DNA from: Haliea sp.
GTDB taxonomy: Bacteria > Pseudomonadota > Gammaproteobacteria > Pseudomonadales > Halieaceae
Reading direction: 5' to 3'
DNA length: 42,998 bases
Assembly: GCA_024642265.1 (NCBI GenBank)
Contig: JAHEBL010000020.1
Coordinates: 1-42,998 of the forward strand
How positions within the stretch are numbered: the first letter of the stretch is position 1; each line of letters opens with the position of its first letter. The position numbers were made by a program, and so were the translations under genes. This document shows positions 8,406-15,156 of this stretch, piece by piece. The notes beneath the pieces are model-generated. The model made no database searches and was not told the DNA's origin. It saw only the letters and a program-made list of their open reading frames with translations.

Positions 8406-8729
8406 ATGACATTTGTTGTAGGCGAAGACTGTATCAGGTGCAAGCACACGGACTGTGTGGAGGTTTGCCCGGTGGACTGTTTTTACGAGGGCCCGAATTT
8501 CCTGGTCATCCACCCCGACGAGTGTATCGACTGCGCCCTGTGTGAGCCGGAATGTCCGGTAGATGCCATATTCTCCGAGGACGAACTGCCCGAAGACCAG
8601 CAGATTTTCCTTGAGCTGAATGCAGAGCTGGCGGAGGTCTGGCCCTGCATCACCGAGATGAAGGAAGCCCTTCCCGATGCCGAGGAATGGGCAGGCAAAC
8701 CCAACAAGCTACAGTATCTGGAGCGCTAG
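8406..8729 (+). CDS. fdxA: Seven-iron ferredoxin FdxA
   Basis: 107 residues, the usual length of the FdxA 7Fe-8S type. Cysteines sit at 9, 12, 17, 21 and 25 in the first half and at 40, 43, 46 and 50 in the second ([12 protein letters not shown]), giving one 3Fe-4S and one 4Fe-4S cluster. It carries low-potential electrons in the cytoplasm; its partner is not identified. An AAGAGG site lies just before the ATG. The gene normally sits between rpoS and mutS; here it stays beside mutS, but rpoS is about 9.4 kb away. A perfect hairpin follows its stop. Confidence 0.95.
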   Translation: MTFVVGEDCIRCKHTDCVEVCPVDCFYEGPNFLVIHPDECIDCALCEPECPVDAIFSEDELPEDQQIFLELNAELAEVWPCITEMKEALPDAEEWAGKPNKLQYLER

Positions 8730-8734
8730 AAACC

Positions 8735-8760
8735 TGCGCCGCAAATTACCTGGCGGCGCA
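8735..8760. terminator. Hairpin between convergent fdxA and DUF3014 genes
   Basis: Perfect 8-bp stem TGCGCCGC (8735-8742) pairs with GCGGCGCA (8753-8760) across a 10-nt loop. It fills the 39-bp gap between two convergent stop codons, so it can serve either strand. No clear U-tract follows, so termination strength is uncertain. Confidence 0.6.
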
Positions 8761-8768
8761 TAACCGCT

Positions 8769-9629
8769 TTACTGCTGGCTTAACAACCCCTCACGCAGTG
8801 CTCTGGCCTGCTCCTTGATTCGCCGGATATTGTCCGGCCCCATCCGCAACAGTTGCTTCTGCATAGGGGTCAACTGCTCCAGTTGCGGATCAGCGTACTT
8901 GTACATCACCGACTTGCGCGTCAGTGCTATCGGCTCCTCTATCTCCGGGGTGGCCAGCACCCGATCAAGCGCACGGATCAGGGCATTGTCAAAGTCTTCA
9001 GGGTTGAGGCCGAGTTGGCCATAAGCCTCTTCGTAGAGCGGACGCAGGGTGTGAAAACTGTCCACCAGGGTTGCAGTATCCAGCGACCCGATAGTCTCCA
9101 CGTAGCCGTCATAGCGTTTGTAGCCGGCCGGATTCATATACATCTGGTCGCCTTCCTCCACGGCGGTGAACGCATCCTTGGGCGGGTCCAGTGGCAACAG
9201 CTTGCGCAGCACGACGCCGCGGCTCAACCCGTCTATCAGCGCAGTGCCCTGCTGGACGAGGTTCTGCTGCTGCTCCAGCGGGGCAAGTTCGCCAGCTACT
9301 CCGGCAGCGCTCATCCGTGCGCGCACCATGTCGTCGCTCTCAGCCAGCGGGGGTAGCGGGGGCGGCGGCTCCACGGCGGCTTCGGCCATCTCCTCGACCA
9401 CCGGCTCCGGTCGCGCCGGAATATCAGCAGCCGGCGGCAGGGGCGGCGGCTCTACAATCATTTCCTCGACGGCGACGGGTTCCGGCGCCACCGCTACCGG
9501 CTTGTCCCCCATCGATCGCCACAGCATAAAACCGGCAACTATGATCGCCAGCACCAGTAACACCTGCCTGGTGGGAAAACCGCCCCGCCCGCTGTCGTCG
9601 TCCAGCCTGTCTTCCCGCACTGCCTTCAT
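8769..9629 (-). CDS. DUF3014 family membrane-anchored protein
   Basis: 286 residues with ATG at 9629 and an AGGAGTAGG stretch upstream. One membrane segment (about 23-40, VLLVLAIIVAGFML) follows a short cytoplasmic start. A proline- and glutamate-rich linker with two similar blocks (EEMIVEPPPLPP and EEMAEAAVEPPPPLPP) spans about 45-100. The C-terminal globular part (about 115-286) contains LSRGVVLRKLLPLDPPKDAF, YKRYDGYVETIGSLD and LTPMQKQLLRMGP, typical of DUF3014. The layout suggests a periplasmic domain held off the membrane by a stiff linker. Its molecular function is unknown. Confidence 0.75.
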   Translation of the reverse strand: MKAVREDRLDDDSGRGGFPTRQVLLVLAIIVAGFMLWRSMGDKPVAVAPEPVAVEEMIVEPPPLPPAADIPARPEPVVEEMAEAAVEPPPPLPPLAESDDMVRARMSAAGVAGELAPLEQQQNLVQQGTALIDGLSRGVVLRKLLPLDPPKDAFTAVEEGDQMYMNPAGYKRYDGYVETIGSLDTATLVDSFHTLRPLYEEAYGQLGLNPEDFDNALIRALDRVLATPEIEEPIALTRKSVMYKYADPQLEQLTPMQKQLLRMGPDNIRRIKEQARALREGLLSQQ

Positions 9630-9804
9630 TATTCCTACTCCTCGCTATAGCCGATAAGCCAGCCAACCTTTCCCAGCCGGGCACTGACTGTGCTCCAAGC
9701 ATAGCAGATGCGGCGGCAGCCGAGCAGTGCCGCGGGCCCAGGGCCGCCTCTGGATATACACTCCGCAGGGATAGCCATCACTGGCGGAGATCGCGGATAC
9801 CCCG

Positions 9805-10233
9805 CTAACCGAAATCATCTTTGCGCCGACCTCTCCTGCTGCGGCGTTCGGGCTTGCCCGAAGCAATATAGAGATCGCTGCGCAGGGCGGTAGGCGCGCG
9901 CTGATCACCGTCGGAGTCCCTCCTGTCACGGTGGTGTACGAATTTACAGCTACAACCAGACGAGGTGCACTCGGGGAGCGGCAATTGTTCGAACCGCCCA
10001 ATAAGAAAGCGGCGCCCGCTGAGTGCCAGCGCCTGCTCACAGGCTTCCGGCCCGCACTCGACCGACACCGCTCGATAGTCGCTCCGGACCGACGATGCGC
10101 CGCTGGCCGGTCTGTTCGCCCCGGGTTTCTTCGGCGCGGGAACCCTACTGCCCCCTCTCCGCCGGGAGGACAGCAGCATCCGCAGCAGGACAATGGCGAG
10201 CACCACAAGCGCAACTGGTATCAGTATTTTCAT
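9805..10233 (-). CDS. Small membrane-anchored protein with CxC motif, conserved hypothetical
   Basis: 142 residues from the ATG at 10233, which has GGGAGG a few bases upstream. An N-terminal membrane helix (ILIPVALVVLAIVLLRMLL) is followed by an Arg/Pro-rich spacer, then a compact motif region: YRAVSVECGPEACEQALAL, FLIGRFEQLPLPEC, SGCSCKFVHHRDRRDSDGDQR. The tail is strongly basic. I recognise this arrangement (YRAVS ... C ... LPLPxC ... CxCxxxHHxDRR) as a widespread uncharacterised gammaproteobacterial family. The clustered Cys and His could bind metal, but that is inference. The longer antiparallel frames here are shadows. Confidence 0.6.
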   Translation of the reverse strand: MKILIPVALVVLAIVLLRMLLSSRRRGGSRVPAPKKPGANRPASGASSVRSDYRAVSVECGPEACEQALALSGRRFLIGRFEQLPLPECTSSGCSCKFVHHRDRRDSDGDQRAPTALRSDLYIASGKPERRSRRGRRKDDFG

Positions 10234-10388
10234 CAAGACCTCCCGGATCTTATTGCTGCAGACACATCTCGTCCGGCTCGCAGGACATTAAAACAATTCG
10301 GCACCGCATTCGCGAAACGATAGCCATCAAGGGCACCTCAACACACGTTGTTCTTGTACGCACGCTCAGGCTAGTATACACAGCTGTG

Positions 10389-10419
10389 TTGATTGGCGGC
10401 GCAGCCGCCCGGCAATCAA
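10389..10419 (+). promoter_or_regulatory. Leader hairpin upstream of the eight-cysteine secreted protein
   Basis: TTGATTG-GCGGC (10389-10400) can pair with GCCGC (10404-10408) and CAATCAA (10413-10419): 12 bp with a 3-nt apical loop and a 4-nt bulge on the 3' side. It ends 41 nt before the ATG at 10461, so it may lie in the 5' untranslated region or end upstream transcription. No U-tract follows. Confidence 0.45.
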
Positions 10420-10460
10420 TGTGCCTGCAAATAACGGAACCCTTAACGGAGAGCGATAAC

Positions 10461-10943
10461 ATGATTAACCTGACAAGATTCAAGGTGCTGATCGGCACAT
10501 CCATCCTGGCGATGACCTGCGGGTTTTCCGCACCGCTGCTGGCCGAAGCCGTCGAACAGACCGTCCGTATTGAGGTGACCAAGGCCGATGACGGCTCACA
10601 GTGCCAGGTGCAGGCCGTGTTCAAGGGCGACCACGACAACTGCAAGAACGACAACGCCAAGGGCCGGGGGGATTGCAGCAAGGAATCCGGCTGCGTGTGC
10701 ACCCGGCAGGAAAAACATGTGTCCTGGAAAATAACCGAGAAACAGTCCTTTGCCATCGCGTTTGACCAGGGCAGCCCCAACCCCTTTGTCACTGACGGCC
10801 AGAGCGAGTGCAACTTCAAGAGCAATAAGAAAGGCCAGCTGCGCTGCAGGGTGAAAGGCAAGGATGTACCCAAGGGGGACTACAAGTACTCCATCGCGGT
10901 ACCCGAGTGCCCCACTGTCCAGTCGCACATCAAGATCTACTAA
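10461..10943 (+). CDS. Secreted protein with eight cysteines, unknown function
   Basis: 160 residues. The ATG at 10461 has GGAGAG at 10448-10453 and starts a clear signal peptide (about 1-29, IGTSILAMTCGFSAPLLAEA); the longer upstream frame is rejected. After cleavage eight cysteines remain (48, 61, 72, 78, 80, 117, 129, 150), an even number that would allow four disulfides in the periplasm or outside. Visible segments are VEQTVRIEVTKADDGSQCQV, a Lys/Asp/Asn-rich loop, CTRQEKHVSWKI and an IAVPECP end. I do not recognise the family. It stands alone between a leftward operon and the GNAT gene, with a hairpin in its leader. Confidence 0.7.
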   Translation: MINLTRFKVLIGTSILAMTCGFSAPLLAEAVEQTVRIEVTKADDGSQCQVQAVFKGDHDNCKNDNAKGRGDCSKESGCVCTRQEKHVSWKITEKQSFAIAFDQGSPNPFVTDGQSECNFKSNKKGQLRCRVKGKDVPKGDYKYSIAVPECPTVQSHIKIY

Positions 10944-11025
10944 GCCCTGGTCAGCGCGGCAACCGGCGCGGCGCGCGCTGGTTGCCCGCCTTCCTGGTCG
11001 CACCCACACATAGTGACAGCAGACC

Positions 11026-11610
11026 GTGACAGCAGGTATCAAGGTAAAGCAGGACCCACACCAGGCGGTGGACATACTGGTGCGCGCCTTTCATGACGAC
11101 CCCCTCATGAACTGGATATCCCCGCACCCGGATTTTATCCGTACCTTCTTCACCATCACGCTGCCGGTTTTTCTACCGGGAGGGCTGACCTATATTGATG
11201 CACAGGGTCGGGGGGCGGCTGCCTGGTTGGGCCCGAATCGCAAATTGCGCTGGCCTGCTTCCGCCGCCAACCTGTGGCGTATGGCCAGTGTCTGCGGCGC
11301 GCGCGGGCTCTATCGCTTCGCTCGCAGCGGCCTGGCCACCGCGAGGTTCCACCCCAGCGAACCTCACTACTACCTGTTTCTGCTGGGTGCCCTGCCCGAA
11401 TGCCAGGGCCAGGGTATTGGCAGTGCCCTCATCTCTCACGTACTGCGAAAATGCGATGATGACTTCCTGCCGGCCTACCTTGAGAACTCGAAGCCGGAAA
11501 ACCTGGCTTTCTACTGTGGACATGGCTTCGAGGTGATGGACGAGATCCGGTTTGCTCCCGGCGCACCACCCGTGTGGCTGATGTGGCGCCAACCCCGCTC
11601 GATGGACTGA
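11026..11610 (+). CDS. GNAT-family N-acetyltransferase
   Basis: 194 residues, GTG start at 11026. The N-terminal half has the degenerate GNAT beginning VDILVRAFHDDPLMNW, often seen in small-molecule or unassigned GNATs. The acetyl-CoA site is clear: YYLFLLGALPECQGQGIGSALI, with the QGQGIG pyrophosphate loop (about residues 126-131), followed by PAYLENSKPENLAFYCGHGF. It should transfer an acetyl group from acetyl-CoA to an amine, but the substrate cannot be read from sequence. It converges on fpr, with 48 bp between the stops. Confidence 0.85.
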   Translation: MTAGIKVKQDPHQAVDILVRAFHDDPLMNWISPHPDFIRTFFTITLPVFLPGGLTYIDAQGRGAAAWLGPNRKLRWPASAANLWRMASVCGARGLYRFARSGLATARFHPSEPHYYLFLLGALPECQGQGIGSALISHVLRKCDDDFLPAYLENSKPENLAFYCGHGFEVMDEIRFAPGAPPVWLMWRQPRSMD

Positions 11611-11658
11611 CCCGGGCACAACGGCCGCGCCAGCGCTTCAGGCCGTCGTCATGGCCGA

Positions 11659-12432
11659 TCAACTCTCGACGAAAGCCCGCTCGATCACATAGTGGGCGGC
11701 CTCACCGTGACGGGCCTCGCGCAGGCCGCGGCCGTCCAGCAACTCGCAGATTTCCTTGAGCATGGTTGGACTGCCGCAGATCATGAAGCGATCGCTGGCG
11801 GGATCGATTGGCCCCAGACCCACGTCTGCCTGCAGCTTGCCGCTGCGTAACAGATCGGTAAGGCGGCCGTTGTTGCGAAAAGGCTCGCGAGTAACCGTGG
11901 GGTAGTAAATCAGCTTGTCACGCACGTCATCCCCGAGGTACTCGTGGGCGGGCAGGTGCTCGGTAATCAACTCCCGGTAGGCGAGCTCTTCAACGTGACG
12001 GCAGCCATGGGTCAGCACGATCCTGTCGTACTGCTCGTAGATCTCCGGGTCCCTTATGATGCTCAGAAATGGCGCCAGCCCGGTACCCGTGGCAATCAGG
12101 TAGAGATTCCTGCCCGGCAGCAGGTTGTCCTGGATGAGCGTGCCGGTGGCCTTGCTGTTCACCAGCAGTTCATCACCCACCTTGATGGACTGCAATCTGG
12201 AGGTCAGGGGTCCGTCGGGCACCTTGATGCTGAAAAATTCCAGTTCGTCCTCGTAATTGGCGCTGGCCAGGCTGTAGGCGCGCATCAGGGGTTTTCCCTC
12301 CTGTTCCAGGCCGATCATGGTGAAGTGGCCGTTCTTGAAACGAAAACCCTGGTTACGGGTGGTTTTGAAGCTGAACAGGCGGTCTGTCCAGTGGTGCACC
12401 GAGGTCACCTGCTCGCGCATGATAGTTGCCAT
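11659..12432 (-). CDS. fpr: Ferredoxin--NADP+ reductase Fpr
   Basis: 257 residues, the size of the bacterial subclass I FNR. It passes electrons between NADPH and ferredoxins or flavodoxins using FAD. FAD-binding residues appear in MRAYSLASANYEDELEFFSI (RxYS), the NADP site in IATGTGLAPFLSIIRD, and the downstream ICGSPTML loop is intact. The C-terminus is VIERAFVES. It is divergent from the LysR gene finR, the arrangement known from pseudomonads where FinR activates fpr. Here it may also serve as the reductase for the two ferredoxin-CYP153 pairs just beyond finR, which have no reductase of their own; that is inference. Confidence 0.93.
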   Translation of the reverse strand: MATIMREQVTSVHHWTDRLFSFKTTRNQGFRFKNGHFTMIGLEQEGKPLMRAYSLASANYEDELEFFSIKVPDGPLTSRLQSIKVGDELLVNSKATGTLIQDNLLPGRNLYLIATGTGLAPFLSIIRDPEIYEQYDRIVLTHGCRHVEELAYRELITEHLPAHEYLGDDVRDKLIYYPTVTREPFRNNGRLTDLLRSGKLQADVGLGPIDPASDRFMICGSPTMLKEICELLDGRGLREARHGEAAHYVIERAFVES

Positions 12433-12484
12433 GTAACGGTCTCCGGGTAGCAGTGGCTGATGTACGCAGTCTAAGTGGGAATTC

Positions 12485-12513
12485 TTTATCGTCTAAACGG
12501 GTTTATTTGATAA
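12485..12513 (-). promoter_or_regulatory. Putative fpr promoter
   Basis: On the minus strand TTATCA (12508-12513) and GATAAA (12485-12490) are exactly 17 nt apart, 4 of 6 matches each. The LysR-type box at 12516-12536 ends two bases upstream of the -35, the position expected for an activator such as FinR. Confidence 0.45.
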
Positions 12514-12515
12514 TA

Positions 12516-12536
12516 TATATCGGTATTTTAGATATA
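12516..12536. promoter_or_regulatory. LysR-type operator (T-N11-A) between fpr and finR
   Basis: Perfect inverted repeat TATATC-N9-GATATA, containing the TC-N9-GA form of the LysR T-N11-A motif. It lies 11 bp before the finR start and directly upstream of the predicted fpr -35. Likely the binding site of the FinR homologue for activation of fpr and autoregulation. Confidence 0.55.
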
Positions 12537-12547
12537 GGGTTCGGACA

Positions 12548-13432
12548 ATGCGCTACAGCCTGCGCCAGCTGGAAGTGTTTCTCGCTACCGCCCGACATGA
12601 AAACATAAGCCGGGCGGCGCGGGATCTGGCGATGTCGCAGTCGGCGGCCAGCGGCTCCCTGCGGGAGCTCGAGGGACAATTCGGAGTCAAACTGTTCGAC
12701 CGGGTGGGAAAGCGCCTGCAATTGAGCGAGCTGGGACGGCAACTCCGGCCCCAGGCCGAAACCCTGCTTGCCCAGGCCCGGGCCTTCGAACAGGCGCTTG
12801 CCGGGGAAGACGGCATGGGGCGCCTGCATATCGGCGCCACGATGACGATCGGCAATTACCTCGCAGTCACCATGATCGCAGACTTCCGAGGCCGCTACCC
12901 CGACGCCGATGTCGCCCTCACGGTGGCGAATACCGAGACCATCGCCGAGGGTGTCGCCGGCTTCGAACTGGATATGGGCATGATCGAGGGCGAGTTCCAG
13001 CATCCCGAACTGGAAACCCTGCACTGGCGGGACGATGAACTGGTCGTGTTCGCCGCCCCTGGCCACCCCGCCGCGACCACCACCGCCCTGGGTGATGACG
13101 ACCTGGTCTCCCTGCCCTGGATCGTGCGGGAGCGGGGCTCGGGAACCCGCCAGACCTTTGACCGGGCCATGCACGGACTGCTGCCGGACCTGGATATTGC
13201 GATGGAATTACAGCACACGGAAGCGATCAAGCGGGCAGTTGAAGCCGGACTGGGGGTGGGCTGCCTGTCGCGTATCAGCCTGACTGACGCCTTCCGGCGG
13301 GGCTCCTTGGTGGAACTGCACACCAGCGCCAGGGATTTCAGCCGCGAGCTGTTCCTGATTACCCACCGCCGGAAGTTTCATGGCGTCGCCCTGCAGCGCT
13401 GGCTGCAATTGTGTCAGGAGAGCGCCGCTTGA
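12548..13432 (+). CDS. finR: LysR-family regulator, FinR-like activator of fpr
   Basis: 294 residues. The N-terminal winged helix (1-60) reads LRQLEVFLATARHENISRAA, then LAMSQSAASGSLRELEGQFG. The effector domain follows, with VRERGSGTRQTFDRAMHGLL and AVEAGLGVGCLSRISL. It is transcribed divergently from fpr across 115 bp, as finR is in Pseudomonas, where it responds to superoxide generators and activates fpr. The last codons (LQRWLQLCQESAA) are important here: a degraded copy of this 3' end reappears at 16234-16290 behind the second P450 gene, which marks the left edge of a tandem duplication. The first CYP153 gene converges on it with 26 bp between stops. Confidence 0.88.
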   Translation: MRYSLRQLEVFLATARHENISRAARDLAMSQSAASGSLRELEGQFGVKLFDRVGKRLQLSELGRQLRPQAETLLAQARAFEQALAGEDGMGRLHIGATMTIGNYLAVTMIADFRGRYPDADVALTVANTETIAEGVAGFELDMGMIEGEFQHPELETLHWRDDELVVFAAPGHPAATTTALGDDDLVSLPWIVRERGSGTRQTFDRAMHGLLPDLDIAMELQHTEAIKRAVEAGLGVGCLSRISLTDAFRRGSLVELHTSARDFSRELFLITHRRKFHGVALQRWLQLCQESAA

Positions 13433-13458
13433 CCAGCCGACTGTCAACCCGCCAGGCT

Positions 13459-14700
13459 CTACAGGGGGTGAAGTCGCACCGGCAGCGTTTTGTAGCCGCG
13501 CACGAAGTTTGACCGCACCCGCTCGGGCTCACCCACCACTTCCACCATATGAAAGCGCCGCATGATTTCCTCCCAGAGGATGCGCAGCTGCATTTCCGCC
13601 AGGCGGTTGCCCATGCAGCGGTGAATACCAAAGCCGAAGGAGATATGGTGGCGCGGGTTCTTGCGGTCGATGATGAACTCTTCCGGCCGCTCTATGGCCG
13701 TTTCGTCGCGGTTGCCGGAGACATACCACATCACCACTTTGTCCCCCTTGCGAATCTGCTTGCCCCTGAATTCCAGGTCGCGAGTAGCGGTGCGGCGCAT
13801 ATGCGCCAGCGGCGTCTGCCAGCGGATTATCTCGGAGACCATGCCGGGAATCAGCCCGGGGTCGGCACGCAGCTTGTCATACTCGGCAGGATTCTGGTTC
13901 AGTGCAAGGACGCCGCCGGTGGCGGAGTTGCGGGTAGTATCGTTGCCGCCGACAATCAACAGCATGAGATTGCCGAGAAATTCCATCGGGCGCTCAACAA
14001 TATCCGCGGTATTGGGGTCGCGCTGCAACAGGGAAATAAGGTCGAAACCGCCCTCCCTGCCCTTGCGCTCATGCCACAGCTGCGTAAAGGTCTGCAGGCA
14101 CTCGGTCATGCCGGTCAACTGCTCCTCCTGAGTCACGTCACCGCCGGCCATTTCCGGCGTCCCGGCGGCGAGGTCGGACCAATAGGTGAGCTTGGCCCGA
14201 TCCTCGAAGGGAAAGTCAAACAGGGTGGCAAGCATCTGGGTAGTCAGGTTGACGGACACCTTTTCCACCCAGTCAAAGGGTTCCCCCGGAGACAGGCCGT
14301 CAAGGATGTCCTCGACCCGGGTGCGGATCAGCCCCTCCATCGCCGCGAGGTTCTGCGGCGCCACCACAGGCTGGGCCGCCCGGCGCTGCAGGTCGTGCTT
14401 GGGAGGATCCATAGCGATGAACATTTCTACCGGCAAGTCGTCAGGGATATCCCCGATAACAATGGTCGGTTCCGAAGAGAACGACCCGTGGTCACTGTCC
14501 ACCGCCACAATGTCGTCAAAACGGGTTATCGACCAGAACGGCCCGAACGGGCTATCGGCCCGGAAGTGTACGGGCTCTTCCCGCCGCAGCCGCGCGAAGT
14601 AAGGGCGCCATGCATCCTGCTCATACAGTCGCGGGTCACTGACATCAATATCGGCCAGCGGCATGGTCAAGGCATCGGGTAACTTTTCTGCCACATTCAT
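13459..14700 (-). CDS. Cytochrome P450, CYP153 family alkane/fatty-acid omega-hydroxylase (copy 1)
   Basis: 413 residues from the ATG at 14700, which has AGGAGGAGAG upstream. CYP153 enzymes are soluble class I P450s that hydroxylate the terminal carbon of medium-chain alkanes and related chains. Family marks include MDPPKHDLQRRAAQPVVAP, the I-helix LLIVGGNDTTRNSATGG, EIIRWQTPLAHMRRTA (ExxR-type region) and the haem loop FGFGIHRCMGNRLAEMQL with its ligand cysteine. It follows its ferredoxin gene by 31 bp in one operon. A close copy lies at 16319-17560. Most differences I see are conservative (for example GFGI/GFGV), so both are probably active. Confidence 0.95.
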   Translation of the reverse strand: MNVAEKLPDALTMPLADIDVSDPRLYEQDAWRPYFARLRREEPVHFRADSPFGPFWSITRFDDIVAVDSDHGSFSSEPTIVIGDIPDDLPVEMFIAMDPPKHDLQRRAAQPVVAPQNLAAMEGLIRTRVEDILDGLSPGEPFDWVEKVSVNLTTQMLATLFDFPFEDRAKLTYWSDLAAGTPEMAGGDVTQEEQLTGMTECLQTFTQLWHERKGREGGFDLISLLQRDPNTADIVERPMEFLGNLMLLIVGGNDTTRNSATGGVLALNQNPAEYDKLRADPGLIPGMVSEIIRWQTPLAHMRRTATRDLEFRGKQIRKGDKVVMWYVSGNRDETAIERPEEFIIDRKNPRHHISFGFGIHRCMGNRLAEMQLRILWEEIMRRFHMVEVVGEPERVRSNFVRGYKTLPVRLHPL

Positions 14701-14731
14701 CTTGTCTCTCCTCCTGGGTTCCAGGCCTGGT

Positions 14732-15052
14732 TTACATCTGGTACTCGGGTAGCCGCACGACCATGCCATCGAGTTCCTCGGTCACCTCGATCTGGCAGCT
14801 CAGGCGCGATTGCCCGGTGCGGTCCGGGCGCATGCCCAGCATCGCTTCTTCCATGGCATCTGCCTCGCCGCTGGCTGGCAGCCACCGGGCCTCGACAAAA
14901 CAATGGCAGGTGCCGCAGGCACAGGCACCGCCGCAGTCGGCGTCGATGCCGGGGACACCATTTTCCAGGGCATTCTGCATCAGGGATTTCCCGCTCGCTG
15001 CCTCGATGGTGTGACTTGCGCCGTTATATTCGATCAGGGTGATTGCTGGCAT
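14732..15052 (-). CDS. [2Fe-2S] ferredoxin, adrenodoxin type, partner of CYP153 (copy 1)
   Basis: 106 residues with AAGGAG before the ATG at 15052. Cluster ligands are Cys40, Cys46, Cys49 (DADCGGACACGTC) and Cys86 (RLSCQIEV), the C-x5-C-x2-C-x36-C pattern of adrenodoxin/putidaredoxin-type ferredoxins that feed class I P450s. Cys44 and Cys51 are extra. The characteristic acidic patch ASGEADAMEEAMLG follows. It is the first gene of the leftward ferredoxin-CYP153 operon, divergent from the AraC regulator, with a promoter and direct repeats in between. Confidence 0.93.
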   Translation of the reverse strand: MPAITLIEYNGASHTIEAASGKSLMQNALENGVPGIDADCGGACACGTCHCFVEARWLPASGEADAMEEAMLGMRPDRTGQSRLSCQIEVTEELDGMVVRLPEYQM

Positions 15053-15103
15053 GGGGGCGCTGGCTCCTTGGTAATTGATGCCGTCACTTTACCTTGCGCA
15101 TCG

Positions 15104-15131
15104 ATATAAGGGAGGTCATTTTTTGACACAA
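15104..15131 (-). promoter_or_regulatory. Putative promoter of the ferredoxin-CYP153 operon
   Basis: On the minus strand TTGTGT (15126-15131) and TTATAT (15104-15109) are separated by 16 nt. The -35 is weak and is covered by the direct repeats at 15108-15149, the layout of an activator-dependent promoter. Confidence 0.45.
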
Positions 15132-15149
15132 GGGAGTCATTTAAAGACA
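15108..15149. promoter_or_regulatory. Two direct repeats, likely AraC-regulator operator
   Basis: Two near-identical 20-21-nt units start at 15108 and 15130, 22 bp apart (two helical turns). Each reads AAGGGAG(G)TCATTT followed by a 3-4 nt variable part and GACA. Tandem direct repeats about two turns apart are typical of AraC/XylS-family activator sites. They lie in the 104-bp gap between the divergent ferredoxin and araC genes and overlap the predicted -35 of the ferredoxin promoter. Confidence 0.65.
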
Positions 15150-15151
15150 AT
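15123..15151 (+). promoter_or_regulatory. Possible promoter of the AraC-family gene
   Basis: A perfect -35 TTGACA (15123-15128) lies 17 nt before GACAAT (15146-15151; 4 of 6 matches). The ATG at 15157 is only 5 nt further on, so the transcript would be nearly leaderless; no Shine-Dalgarno sequence is seen there. It runs through the same direct repeats, which suggests autoregulation. Confidence 0.4.
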
Positions 15152-15156
15152 AGCGC

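Larger units (their letters stand above)
13379..15052. repeat. Tandem duplication, copy A (finR 3' end - CYP153 - ferredoxin)
   Basis: This block carries the finR 3' end, a CYP153 gene and a ferredoxin gene in the same order, orientation and nearly the same spacing as 16231-17937. Protein lengths are identical between copies (413 and 106 residues). finR stop to P450 stop is 26 bp here and 28 bp in copy B. Confidence 0.85.

Noticed and set aside
10389-10419. TTGAT ... ATCAA as an FNR site
   Set aside because: The half-sites are about 20 nt apart instead of 4; they are arms of a hairpin.
11621-11646. ACGGCC/GGCCGT inverted repeat between GNAT and fpr as a bidirectional terminator
   Set aside because: Six-bp stem with a 14-nt loop and no U-tract on either strand; too weak to call.
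13549-14682. A 377-codon plus-strand frame opposite CYP153 copy 1 (and its equivalent opposite copy 2 at 16661-17545)
   Set aside because: Both mirror the P450 codons and exist only because the P450 genes are duplicated. They have no recognisable domain.
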